DNA of 64,000 nt, taken from the NCBI GenBank assembly GCA_002500665.1, contig DLRY01000073.1, forward strand, positions 1 to 64,000, written 5' to 3'. Numbering within the stretch: the first letter of the stretch is position 1; each line of letters starts with the position of its first letter. Made by a program: the position numbers and the translations under genes. The stretch comes from Opitutia bacterium UBA7876. GTDB lineage: Bacteria; Verrucomicrobiota; Verrucomicrobiia; Opitutales; Seribacteraceae. Shown here in pieces: positions 43,801 to 51,482 of this stretch. The notes under the pieces are model-generated. The model worked only from the letters and a program-made list of their open reading frames with translations, was not told the origin of the DNA and did not search any database.

Positions 43801-44186
43801 ATGAGCCGATCCGGAAACTGACTGTACCATGCCCGGTCGCGCTTGTCCGCGTGTCTGTCGTACATGGCAAGGCGATCTTCCACGGTACGAGAACGAAAAT
43901 CCCCACGTATCATTTCCCGGGCCCGACGCAGATCGGGAACACCAAACCAGAAGCGGTTCGCCTCGGCCACGAAAATCCTGCCCAAAGGGTCCATGTCCAG
44001 GCTCGCGGGGTTCTCAACATGGGGATAACCGACCCAGGTATGACCGACGTACCCTGCGTGGTTTACCTTACCTCGGAAGGGAGCGGACTCATTGGGCAAG
44101 GCGGGCATATCCTCCTCAGACACCTCAAGCGGGGCGGCTTGAAGGGACGATACGAAGAGGATAGGGGCAAGTAATTCCTTGAACAT
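40830..44186 (-). CDS. PVC-type propeller / HEAT repeat / cytochrome c giant
   Basis: 1118 residues from ATG 44186, where the leader MFKELLAPILFVSSLQAAPL begins; the longer open frame to 44291 overlaps the divergent gene and is rejected. Residues about 60-480 form the dehydrogenase propeller (VENPASLDMDPLGRIFVAEA, LIRLEDRDGNGVADHRSLFS, GITRGPDGRLYFTIGDRG, LAFDNHGNLFTFDNTGDIG). HEAT-like repeats run about 500-940. CLQCH is at 984-988 with GVQGPELSLVG after it, and the final DUF-like tail SPSDLRNLIEFLKSRN is the usual end of these proteins. Secreted, likely an electron-donating oxidase of an unknown glycan component. It is divergent from the DUF6797-like gene at 44291. Confidence 0.9.
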   Translation of the reverse strand: MFKELLAPILFVSSLQAAPLEVSEEDMPALPNESAPFRGKVNHAGYVGHTWVGYPHVENPASLDMDPLGRIFVAEANRFWFGVPDLRRAREMIRGDFRSRTVEDRLAMYDRHADKRDRAWYSQFPDRLIRLEDRDGNGVADHRSLFSDAFKEPLDGIGFSILAERNATYFTCIPALRMLTDPDDDGVADTNEKIVNGFGVRVSFIGHDLHGITRGPDGRLYFTIGDRGFHVVDEKGGVHEASGRGAVFRCDSNGSNFEVYAHGLRNPQELAFDNHGNLFTFDNTGDIGDKARVVYVLDNSDSGWDMAHQSPHHYANALDWGNFRLAKSVWVGQKMFETYTEDQPQWVYPPLAHVGNGPSGVTWLSGMSVAEDLRDTFLMTNYRGAANISNVLQVTLSPNGSAFKLKEQSVFMEGVAVADVEHGYDGNLYFADYGGGWSVNKNGSIQVLRPEDPVLREIGSETARIFKKGFAARSIPELVVFLGHPDQRVRQASQFAIVEKGEEAIPVLAEVAGREGKNELARLHALWGLGQLYRQGRKASSDAIVAALSSDNPEVRANAARVSGDSMVVESREALLKALADGSSRVVSLSAIALGRVAPKGEPEAVKALFALAAKNQGKEFEVTIRHSILSALDRVAADDQLSAFAKSESVEQRLLCVLVLRRRSSPELAQFLSDSSQTVRSEAVLAVYDTSALDGPAGQLLIEQNLEDLPFHHQARVVGACYRTGALESAVRLAEFVADEELSTELRAFALKALARWAVPLDTDPVLGHYRPVPVASASLAEVADEIGDRIKVLLEKEKEPKLASLLSSFAGKAGLSLDSKILRKQALDAELDPEVRVANLRGLADKSDKGDDLLILKLTDDPNKLVRAASFSYLIDRELDGGFGLSMKALKEDEFVVARSILAGLVFKDAPKVIELWKNRELELRPELWLDLYLILSQSDVPEAKQVAATYAAGDPGRVHALSLVGGNPIEGEKVFRNQGACLQCHKVGGDGGVQGPELSLVGDRLNPSKLLESLVNPSAEITPGYGLSSVTLAKGTSLVGRIAEKKDGVVTVISPDGKKAAVREDQVLTISPPVSAMPPLGLTLSPSDLRNLIEFLKSRNKNYLADAKSGAKHGK

Positions 44187-44202
44187 GGAGAAAATAAGTT
44201 GA

Positions 44203-44231
44203 TTTGTAATGCTAGTGCCCCAAGCTATCAA
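44203..44231 (-). promoter_or_regulatory. Weak candidate sigma-70-type promoter for the 44186 gene
   Basis: On the minus strand TTGATA (44226-44231) and TACAAA (44203-44208) are separated by 17 bases, matching the sigma-70 elements at five and four of six positions. It would give a very short leader before ATG 44186, with no Shine-Dalgarno. The site lies in the 104-base gap of a divergent pair, where promoters are expected. A chance match is quite possible. Confidence 0.25.
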
Positions 44232-44290
44232 GCTCAAGAAGCTCTTTTGTTTCCATTCCCCTTTCCCATGCCCATCACCACCCAATCCCA

Positions 44291-47200
44291 ATGAAACCTC
44301 AATTCATCCTCTGCCAAGCCCTGGTCTGTCTTTCCCTTGCAGCCCAGGAGGATCCCGTCTCCACGACGGCCAACCAAGGCCGCTTCCCGATTTTCGAGGA
44401 CTCGTCGGCCAGTCCCGAGATCAGCAACTTCAAGGCCCGCCTCTACTACGAGGCGAAAGCCGATTCCAAGTTGCTCCTTTCCAGCGGACACGCAGTGTTT
44501 TTGCCAAAGGGAAAGCACGAGGTTTCCCTGACCTACGAGAACCCTCTCGCGGGCAACTTTTCCATCGAGGCGATTCTAGACGGCAGGAAGACGAAGATTC
44601 TTTCCTCAGGCTCGCAACCTGAAAAGTCGATTAAGCCCCGACTCGACGTCGACTTCACGATCTGGGCCAAGTTCAAGACCACCGGCCAGGGAACGATCTT
44701 CGCCAACTGCGCCCCAAGCGGACCCTGGACTGCTGGGGGGAAAGCCCTTCTGGTCCGTGGATCCAAACTCGTCTACGACATTGGATGGCTAGGGGCCATC
44801 GATGGAGGAAGATCGGTCAATGACGGCCGGGAGAAGATCGCCGTAGTGCGTTCGAAGTCTAAGAAAGTGGAGCTTTTCATAGACGAGAAAGTGGTCGCAT
44901 CGCAGAGGAATTTCTTCAAGCCCGACCCCCCAATTCACGTCTTCAAGATCGGGAAGGGGGCGGACGACTTCGCCACCCCGCTCAGCAACGGCGCCGTGCT
45001 TGATCTCAAGTATTGGAAAAGCGCCCTACCGGACAAGGTCGTGTCCGGGATAGTCTCCGGCGACCTTCTGGATGAACAATTTCCCGCCAGCGATTATTCC
45101 ATGGGTTCGGCAAGCAGCGTCAACGGGATCACCGGTAAGGGCTTCGCCGGGACCGCGACCACCCTCGAGTTCTCCGACCCCAAAGCGGTCAAGGTCCTGG
45201 AAGCCTGGGTTCAGGAACTCGGCACGGCCGACCATGCGGAGGAAATCTCCGGGCTCGATCATTTTGCCTTGGAACGAGGGAAGAAATTATACGAGGGCCT
45301 ATGCATCACCTGCCACGGAACACCCGAGAAGGAAGGTTCCCTCCCAACGGCCCTGAAGTTTCATTCCGGAGAATTCAAGAACGGTTCCGACCCTTGGAGC
45401 ATGTTCCAGACTCTCGACAAGGGCTACGGGCAGATGATCCCACAGCCCCAGTACTCCATCAAGGACAAGTACGCGCTCATCCACTATATCAGGGAAGGTC
45501 TGGTGAAGGAGCACAACCCCAAGCAATACTTTGAGGTGACCAAGGAGTACCTCGCCTTGTTGCCGCCCAAGCTCTCCAGTTTCAAGGAAAAAGTCATCGC
45601 CCTCGCCGAGGCCGGTTCCAAGCCCTACCAGAAAATGGACTTCGGATCCGCCCTCTTCTGGACCTACCAGGTCAACAAGGGAGGCTCGCCTTCCTCATGG
45701 AACATCGCCCAGAAGGGAATCGCCGTCCGCCTCGACCCTGGGTCCGGCGGCATATCGCGGGGGAAGGCCTGGCTGGTATACGACGAAGACACTATGAGGG
45801 TGGCGGCCGCCTACGAGGGCGAGTTCGTGGACTGGCGAGGCATTGCCTTCGACGGCTCCCACGGGACCCACACCTCGATCAAGGGTGATCCCGTTCTGCT
45901 TTCACCGGACCAGCCGGCCTGGCGAAACCCCAAGACCAAGGACTGGGAAGACCTCCGCATAACCGGCCGGGACGGACGCAGGTTCGGCCCTCTGCCCCGC
46001 TCCTGGGTCCAATACCTCGGCCTTTTCCCAAACGGCGACCGCAATGTGATCCATTATCGGGTCGGTGACCGGGAAATCCATGAATTGCCCGGACGCATCG
46101 AGTACGGAAAGGCCTCCATTCTAACGAGGACCCTGCGCGTCGGACCGGGCAAGGACGACCTTCTCTGCAGGCTTTCCCCTACCGGCGGCAAGGCAAACTT
46201 TCACCTCCAGGGCGCCGACTCGGCAACGCTTCTTGAGGAGGATGGGTTCACCTGCCTGCAAATCAAGTCATCGGGCAAGGAAACTCTCCTTACCCTCGGT
46301 TTCTCCCTTGCCGACCAAGCCATCGTTGCGAGCCTTCTGCCCGATCCCGTCGATCCCCTCGTCCTGACCAAGGGCGGGCCGCCCCGCTTCGGCAAACAAG
46401 AGGTGGTCACCAAGGGAAAAAAGGGGAAAGAAGAAGATCCCTTTGCGGTCGACGAACTGACCGTCCCCAACAAGGAGCAAAACCCGTGGAATTCCTGGAT
46501 GAGGCTGGGTGGGTTCGACTTTTTCCCGAAGAATCCCGACCGGGCGGCAGTCTGCACCTGGATGGGCGACGTCTGGCTTGTGGACGGAATCTCGGGAGAC
46601 CTCGATAAACTGACTTGGAGAAGAATCTGCTCTGGGCTTTTCCAACCCCTTGGGCTCAAGATCATCGACGGCGTCATTCACGTCGCCTGCCGGGACCAGA
46701 TCGCCCGGTTGCACGACCTCAACGGCGACCTCGAGACCGACTGGATCGAATGCTTCAACAACGACCATCAAGTAACCGAGCATTTTCACGAGTTCGCCAT
46801 GGGGTTGCAGGTCGACGGTGCCGGCAACCTATACTACGCCAAGTCCGCCCGCCATGCCAAAAACGCCTTGGTTCCCCACCACGGCACTCTCCTGAGGGTC
46901 TCGCCCGACGGGGAAAGGACGGATATCGTGGCCACCGGCTTCCGGGCCGCCAATGGAGTCTGCCTGAACCCGGACGGCACCTGGATCGTAACCGACCAGG
47001 AAGGACACTGGAACCCGAAGAACCGCATCAACTACGTCAAGGAAGGCGGTTTCTACGGGAACATGATGGGCTACCACGACGTCACGGACTCTTCCGACAG
47101 CGCCATGGAGCAGCCCCTGGCCTGGATTACCAATGCCTTCGACCGATCCCCCGCCGAGCTTCTCTGGGTCCCCGAGAACGGTAATTGGGGCCAATTGAAC

Positions 47201-47758
47201 GGGACCCTCCTCAACCTCAGTTATGGATACGGGATGGCCTACGTCGTCCCGCACGAGGTTCTTGACGGGCAAGCCCAGGGCGGTCTTTGCGCATTCCCAA
47301 TCGACCGCCTGCCGAGCGGGATCCACCGGGGGCGCTTTCATCCCGTGACCCATGCCCTGTTCACGGCGGGCATGTTCGCCTGGGCGGGCAGTCAGCGAGG
47401 CGACGGAGGCCTCTACCGGATCCGCAGGACGGAGAACCCCGCCTATATGCCCACCCAACTGGAGGCTAGGAAGAGGACGCTCCGCATCCGCTTCAGCGAC
47501 AAGTTGCCCGCGAGGGGTACCTTCCGCGTCACCACCTGGAACCTGAAACGCACGAAGGGGTACGGATCCAGGCACTACGACCTGAAGAATCTGAAGGTGG
47601 CGGGCTATGCGGTCCGCAACGACTGGCTTGAACTGGAGGTGCCCGACCTAGCCCCGACTTGGTGCATGGAAATCAACTGTGAATTCGAGAACGGGGTCAA
47701 GCGGGTGATCCACAACAGCATTCACCACATCCCGGAGGGGATTCCCCCCCTCCCTTGA
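44291..47758 (+). CDS. Multidomain LamG-like / cytochrome c / DUF6797-like propeller protein
   Basis: 1155 residues with leader FILCQALVCLSLAAQE. Order of domains: an N-terminal beta-domain (about 30-110, SGHAVFLPKGKHEVSLTYEN); a LamG-like concanavalin domain (about 120-260, LDVDFTIWAKFKTTGQGTIF, YWKSALPDKVVSGI); a cytochrome c with CITCHGTPEKEG at 338-342 and MIPQPQYSIKDKYALIHYIR; then a DUF6797-like region (FGSALFWTYQVNKGGSPSSW, WLVYDEDTMRVAAAYEGEFV) and a propeller (about 720-1080). This is related to the protein at 35099 but with the cytochrome moved to the N-terminal part. Its stop overlaps the TTG start of a ROK-like kinase and the deacetylase follows, so it heads an operon. Confidence 0.83.
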   Translation: MKPQFILCQALVCLSLAAQEDPVSTTANQGRFPIFEDSSASPEISNFKARLYYEAKADSKLLLSSGHAVFLPKGKHEVSLTYENPLAGNFSIEAILDGRKTKILSSGSQPEKSIKPRLDVDFTIWAKFKTTGQGTIFANCAPSGPWTAGGKALLVRGSKLVYDIGWLGAIDGGRSVNDGREKIAVVRSKSKKVELFIDEKVVASQRNFFKPDPPIHVFKIGKGADDFATPLSNGAVLDLKYWKSALPDKVVSGIVSGDLLDEQFPASDYSMGSASSVNGITGKGFAGTATTLEFSDPKAVKVLEAWVQELGTADHAEEISGLDHFALERGKKLYEGLCITCHGTPEKEGSLPTALKFHSGEFKNGSDPWSMFQTLDKGYGQMIPQPQYSIKDKYALIHYIREGLVKEHNPKQYFEVTKEYLALLPPKLSSFKEKVIALAEAGSKPYQKMDFGSALFWTYQVNKGGSPSSWNIAQKGIAVRLDPGSGGISRGKAWLVYDEDTMRVAAAYEGEFVDWRGIAFDGSHGTHTSIKGDPVLLSPDQPAWRNPKTKDWEDLRITGRDGRRFGPLPRSWVQYLGLFPNGDRNVIHYRVGDREIHELPGRIEYGKASILTRTLRVGPGKDDLLCRLSPTGGKANFHLQGADSATLLEEDGFTCLQIKSSGKETLLTLGFSLADQAIVASLLPDPVDPLVLTKGGPPRFGKQEVVTKGKKGKEEDPFAVDELTVPNKEQNPWNSWMRLGGFDFFPKNPDRAAVCTWMGDVWLVDGISGDLDKLTWRRICSGLFQPLGLKIIDGVIHVACRDQIARLHDLNGDLETDWIECFNNDHQVTEHFHEFAMGLQVDGAGNLYYAKSARHAKNALVPHHGTLLRVSPDGERTDIVATGFRAANGVCLNPDGTWIVTDQEGHWNPKNRINYVKEGGFYGNMMGYHDVTDSSDSAMEQPLAWITNAFDRSPAELLWVPENGNWGQLNGTLLNLSYGYGMAYVVPHEVLDGQAQGGLCAFPIDRLPSGIHRGRFHPVTHALFTAGMFAWAGSQRGDGGLYRIRRTENPAYMPTQLEARKRTLRIRFSDKLPARGTFRVTTWNLKRTKGYGSRHYDLKNLKVAGYAVRNDWLELEVPDLAPTWCMEINCEFENGVKRVIHNSIHHIPEGIPPLP

Positions 47759-49161
47759 ACTCCATCGCCATGCACTTAGGCAAGCCGGTCCTCCCCCCTC
47801 CCCTTGACCCGGGATTCCTTCCCGCATCGGTTTGGATCCGCGACTTCCACGCCCTGATCGATGAATCCGGGCAGAGCGTCCCCTTTCGCATCGCCCTCCA
47901 ACAGCCCAATGGGTCCACCATCACCCGGGAAGGTAAGCTTCTTGCAGAGAACCACCCGCAAGCCGGGCTCAACCTCCTCCACGTCGAGCGCCTTCTGAAG
48001 TTCATGCTCTGGTCCGGGGGAGGGAGTCGCTGGTTCTGGGATGGGCCCAAGGAGATCGGTGCATCCCTCCAAAACCGCTTTTGCGATCATCCATGCGGCC
48101 GGTTCGACCGGGACTTCATGGCCAAGGTCTACGGGGAACCCTTTTCCGGAACCATCGGGAGCGCGATCCCCGAGCCCCTGAGGTTGGCCTCCCCCTTGGG
48201 CCGAAACCTCGATGGCTGCCGCATCGGCTTCGACTTGGGCGGAAGCGACCGAAAGGTAGCCTCCGTGATCGACGGCGAAGTCGTCTTTAGCGAAGAAACA
48301 CCCTGGGACCCCTATCACCAAACCGACCCCGAGTACCACAAATCCGGAATCCTGGACTCGATCGAGAAGGCCAAGGCTCACCTCCCGAGACTCGAAGCCA
48401 TCGGCGGAAGCTCGGCCGGGGTGTTCGTGGATAACCGTCCCAGAGTCGCCTCACTCTTCCGGGGTATTTCCGAATCCGATTTTACGGAGAGGATCAGTCC
48501 CCTTTTCATCGAGCTCGGGAAGAGCCTTGAAGTCCCCCTATCCATCATCAACGATGGGGAAGTCACGGCCCTTGCCGCCAGCATGAGCCTGGAACGAAAT
48601 GCCGTTCTGGGTATCGCCATGGGAACGAGCGAGGCCACGGGTTACGTAGACCCCAAGGGACGAGTGACGAGCTGGCTCAACGAGCTGGCCTTCGCTCCCG
48701 TCGACTACTCGTCCACCGCCCCTGCAGACGAATGGAGCGGAGACGTCGGATGCGGGGCCCAGTATTTTTCCCAGCAAGCGGTCGGACGCCTGATCCCCAA
48801 GACCGGCCTGCCCATCGACCCCGCCCTCGGCTTGCCCGAGAAACTCGAGTGCCTGCAGGGATTGATGGCGGAAGGCAGCCCCGAGGCATCCTCCGTCTAC
48901 AGGACCATTGGAACCTACCTCGGGTACGGGGTCGCCCATTACGCCTCCTTCTATTCCCTCTCTCATGCCTTGATCCTCGGCCGCGTGACCACGGGTGAAG
49001 GAGGAGCCGTCATTCTGGAGGAAGCGGAAAAAGTACTCGCTGAGGAGTTTCCCGAGCTGGACGAAAAGATTGCCTTCCACCAACCCGACGAGAAAAACAA
49101 GAGGCACGGCCAGGCCATCGCCGCCGCCAGCCTGCCTGCAACGGGACAAACCCAATCATGA
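47755..49161 (+). CDS. ROK-like sugar kinase (ASKHA fold)
   Basis: 468 residues if TTG 47755 is used (overlapping the upstream stop as TTGA); ATG 47770 would give 463. The N-terminal 150 residues are unlike known ROK proteins (SVWIRDFHALIDESGQSVPF). From there the actin-like ATPase fold appears: CRIGFDLGGSDRKVASVIDG (phosphate-1), EAIGGSSAGVFVDN, VPLSIINDGEVTALAASMSL, LGIAMGTSEATGYVDP and a Cys-containing stretch GDVGCGAQYFSQQAVGRL where ROK proteins have their zinc site. It would phosphorylate a sugar, possibly an amino sugar given the overlapping deacetylase gene. The zinc ligands are incomplete, so a regulatory or different substrate role is possible. Confidence 0.72.
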   Translation: MNSIAMHLGKPVLPPPLDPGFLPASVWIRDFHALIDESGQSVPFRIALQQPNGSTITREGKLLAENHPQAGLNLLHVERLLKFMLWSGGGSRWFWDGPKEIGASLQNRFCDHPCGRFDRDFMAKVYGEPFSGTIGSAIPEPLRLASPLGRNLDGCRIGFDLGGSDRKVASVIDGEVVFSEETPWDPYHQTDPEYHKSGILDSIEKAKAHLPRLEAIGGSSAGVFVDNRPRVASLFRGISESDFTERISPLFIELGKSLEVPLSIINDGEVTALAASMSLERNAVLGIAMGTSEATGYVDPKGRVTSWLNELAFAPVDYSSTAPADEWSGDVGCGAQYFSQQAVGRLIPKTGLPIDPALGLPEKLECLQGLMAEGSPEASSVYRTIGTYLGYGVAHYASFYSLSHALILGRVTTGEGGAVILEEAEKVLAEEFPELDEKIAFHQPDEKNKRHGQAIAAASLPATGQTQS

Positions 49162-50030
49162 GCCAAAACCCATACCTTGAATACGCCCGGAGCTTCCGGC
49201 GGCTCGCTGTCGAGGGAAGAGACCTGCCCTTCGGAGGGATCCCCAAGCCCGAGAAACCAAAACTGGACGACGACGCCCCCGTTGCCCTCATCCTCTCCCC
49301 CCATCCGGACGACGAATGCGTCATCGGCGGACTGGCCCTCCGCCTCCTTCGCGAGAGTGGCGTTCGCATCGTCAACGTCGCGGTAACGCTGGGCAGCAAC
49401 CGAGCCCGCCAACAGGAACGCCTTAATGAGCTTCAGGGGGCATGCGACTGGATTGGATTCGAGCTCCAGGAAATCATTCCGGGGGGGTTGGAATGCGTCA
49501 CCCTGCAGACGAGGAAAAATGACCCCAAGCAGTGGGAAAGATCGGTCGACCGGCTTCGTGAAATCCTAGACCAATGGTCTCCACGGGCTGTTTTTTTTCC
49601 TCACGCCACGGACTGGAACGGTACCCACGTCGGGGTCCATTTCCTGACCGAGGATGCGCTCCTGCGCCGACCGAAAGCCGACACCCTCCTCATCGAGACC
49701 GAATACTGGGGACAAATGCCCAGCCCCAACCTGATGGTCGAGAATACGCCCGAGGAAGTCGGAGATTTACTGGCCGCCCTCTCCCATCATGAAGGAGAGT
49801 TGAAGCGCAATGCCTTTCATCTCGGTCTTCCCGCCTGGATGCAGGACAACGTCAGGCTTGGCTCTGAAGTCGTCGGGGGCCAGGGTGCGGAAGCTCCCGA
49901 TTTTGCCTTCGCCACCCTCTACCGGGTAAGCCGCTGGGCCAATGGCCGGGCATCTCCAGCGTGGGAGGGAGGCAAGCTGCTTCCCAGCGGTGGAGACAGC
50001 CGAGAGGCCCTTTTCCCGAGAAAAGCCTAG
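49158..50030 (+). CDS. PIG-L/LmbE family N-deacetylase, second copy
   Basis: 290 residues, no signal peptide. An N-terminal extension of about 40 residues (YLEYARSFRRLAVEGRDLPF) precedes the zinc motif LILSPHPDDECVIGGLA with His 49, Asp 51 and Asp 52. The second metal region reads VFFPHATDWNGTHVGVHFLT. Like the protein at 23329, this should remove an N-acetyl group from a sugar or sugar conjugate. The ATG overlaps the kinase stop (ATGA), which couples their synthesis. With the kinase it suggests processing of an N-acetyl sugar in the cytoplasm. It ends 12 bases before a convergent gene. Confidence 0.9.
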   Translation: MSQNPYLEYARSFRRLAVEGRDLPFGGIPKPEKPKLDDDAPVALILSPHPDDECVIGGLALRLLRESGVRIVNVAVTLGSNRARQQERLNELQGACDWIGFELQEIIPGGLECVTLQTRKNDPKQWERSVDRLREILDQWSPRAVFFPHATDWNGTHVGVHFLTEDALLRRPKADTLLIETEYWGQMPSPNLMVENTPEEVGDLLAALSHHEGELKRNAFHLGLPAWMQDNVRLGSEVVGGQGAEAPDFAFATLYRVSRWANGRASPAWEGGKLLPSGGDSREALFPRKA

Positions 50031-50052
50031 ACGGCAATCACCTCAAGGCTTT
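50022..50052. terminator. Hairpin spanning convergent stops, weak terminator candidate
   Basis: AAAGCCT at 50022-50028 pairs with AGGCTTT at 50046-50052 across a 17-base loop. It covers the stop codons of the deacetylase gene (plus) and the golvesin-like gene (minus). There is no clear T-run beyond the stem, and the loop is long. Confidence 0.3.
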
Positions 50053-50633
50053 CCTTGCACGGGCAGGAACTGGACGGAGTCCACGACTACGTATTTCCCT
50101 TCGGTGCCCGAGGTACCGATGGTGACGGAACCACCCCGCCCTTTCTCGAAACGGAATACGCCCAAGGGCCGGAAGAGCTTTTCGATCGGGGCGTGCTCGC
50201 ACTCGTTGACCTTCATAGTGGTTTCCCCATCGGCATGACGGATGGTAACGGGCACCCCATTGGCCCGCCGGACGTTCGAGTTGTGAGACATGCGCACCTC
50301 ATAGCTTCCCCCTTTGGGCAGGTCCGGGGTAAAGGTGGCCGACTTCTTGCCCTTGGCTTCCTTCATGTCGTGAATGTAGCTCTTGCCAACGAAGGGAGGC
50401 GTATGTACGGAGTGCTTCCATTGCCCGACAAGCTTCGCATCCACGTCGTCCACGACGATCCCGGGCAAAGCCTTGGGGTCGGGCTTGATGAAGCGGATCA
50501 TCTCGGGCTTGTCCACCTGGCTGGTCTTGGGCAAGGAAGGACTCTTTCCTTCCCCGGCCGCACCTACAAGGGCAAGGCAGAAGACGGGCAAAATACGGAA
50601 CCAACAATGGATTACCCCTGAACGGTATCCCAT
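50043..50633 (-). CDS. Secreted golvesin/Xly CBD-like domain protein
   Basis: 196 residues from ATG 50633, which overlaps the upstream stop as TGATG; the open frame to 50663 is an extension into the esterase gene. Leader WFRILPVFCLALVGAAGEGK. The mature part is a single beta-rich domain with KSYIHDMKEAKGKKSATFTP, GGSYEVRMSHNSNVRRANGV and KYVVVDSVQFLPVQ, the pattern of the golvesin C-terminal-like/xanthan lyase carbohydrate-binding-like domain that usually ends larger FAD-dependent or lyase proteins. Here it stands alone, coupled to an esterase, so it may target that enzyme to a glycan. No catalytic residues are evident. Confidence 0.72.
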   Translation of the reverse strand: MGYRSGVIHCWFRILPVFCLALVGAAGEGKSPSLPKTSQVDKPEMIRFIKPDPKALPGIVVDDVDAKLVGQWKHSVHTPPFVGKSYIHDMKEAKGKKSATFTPDLPKGGSYEVRMSHNSNVRRANGVPVTIRHADGETTMKVNECEHAPIEKLFRPLGVFRFEKGRGGSVTIGTSGTEGKYVVVDSVQFLPVQGKP

Positions 50634-51439
50634 CACTTCTTTCTCTTGTGACCGAAGAGCCAATTGAAGAACTCGGGCTGGCCGTAAGGAACCCTCCCGG
50701 CGTCATGCCCCTTGTCCTCAAAGACAATAAGCTCGGCCTTCTTGCCACCGGCTTTCCCAATTGCCTTCATGATCATTTCGCCGCGGTCGGCCGGGACCAC
50801 CCGGTCCTTCCGGCCGTAGTAAGCGCGCATGGGGAGCTTGGCCAGGTTGCGGCCCCAGAGGTCGAGGTCCTTGGTCACGTCCTTGGGACCAAGCGGGCCA
50901 ATGCCTCCGACCATGGGAGCGATGGCGGCAAAATGCCCGGGGCGGTATCCCGCCCACATGAAGGTCCCGTATCCACCCATGCTGTTCCCGGTCAGGTAGA
51001 CCCGGTCGGGATCGACGGGAAGCGTTTCAAGCAGGTGAACAAGCAGAAGGTCCAAGTCCGGGACCTGCCAACCGCCTTTACCTTTTTCACGCTTGGGGCT
51101 CCCGGTTGCCTGGGGGGCCACGATCAGGGTCTCTATCGATGCCCTCTGCAAAGGTCCTAGTAAGGGAAGAATTTGCCTCCTTGGTTTCTCGATCTCCAAG
51201 CCTACCCCACCGCCTCCATGAAGGTAGATGAGCAAAGGCAATTTGCCCTTAAAACCGGCCTTGGGCTCCCCGTAGACGCAATACTCGGGGTTGAGGGAAA
51301 TCGTTTTCTTGGCCTTTGCCTCGGGAAGGCGTTCGATCCTAATACCGTCGTATGGCTTGGAACGCTGAGCCGAAACACCCGTCGCCAAGACCATAACCGC
51401 AAGGGCAAAGGCTTTGGCTGGAAGTAATCTTGTTTTCAT
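50633..51439 (-). CDS. Secreted alpha/beta hydrolase (feruloyl/PHB-depolymerase-like esterase)
   Basis: 268 residues with leader KAFALAVMVLATGVSAQRSK. LPLLIYLHGGGGVGLEIEKP holds the oxyanion-hole region, the nucleophile elbow is VYLTGNSMGGYGTFMWAG with Ser 153, an Asp is in YYGRKDRVVPADRG, and the His lies in VFEDKGHDAGRVPYG. This is the secreted esterase type with phospholipase/carboxylesterase-like and feruloyl-esterase relatives; in polysaccharide loci it removes acyl groups. Stop overlaps the golvesin-like protein start (TGATG), so the two are coupled. An unknown secreted protein gene lies 43 bases upstream. Confidence 0.88.
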   Translation of the reverse strand: MKTRLLPAKAFALAVMVLATGVSAQRSKPYDGIRIERLPEAKAKKTISLNPEYCVYGEPKAGFKGKLPLLIYLHGGGGVGLEIEKPRRQILPLLGPLQRASIETLIVAPQATGSPKREKGKGGWQVPDLDLLLVHLLETLPVDPDRVYLTGNSMGGYGTFMWAGYRPGHFAAIAPMVGGIGPLGPKDVTKDLDLWGRNLAKLPMRAYYGRKDRVVPADRGEMIMKAIGKAGGKKAELIVFEDKGHDAGRVPYGQPEFFNWLFGHKRKK

Positions 51440-51482
51440 CCTTGCATGGTTTCCAATTGCCGGCCCAATGGCAACGCATCGT

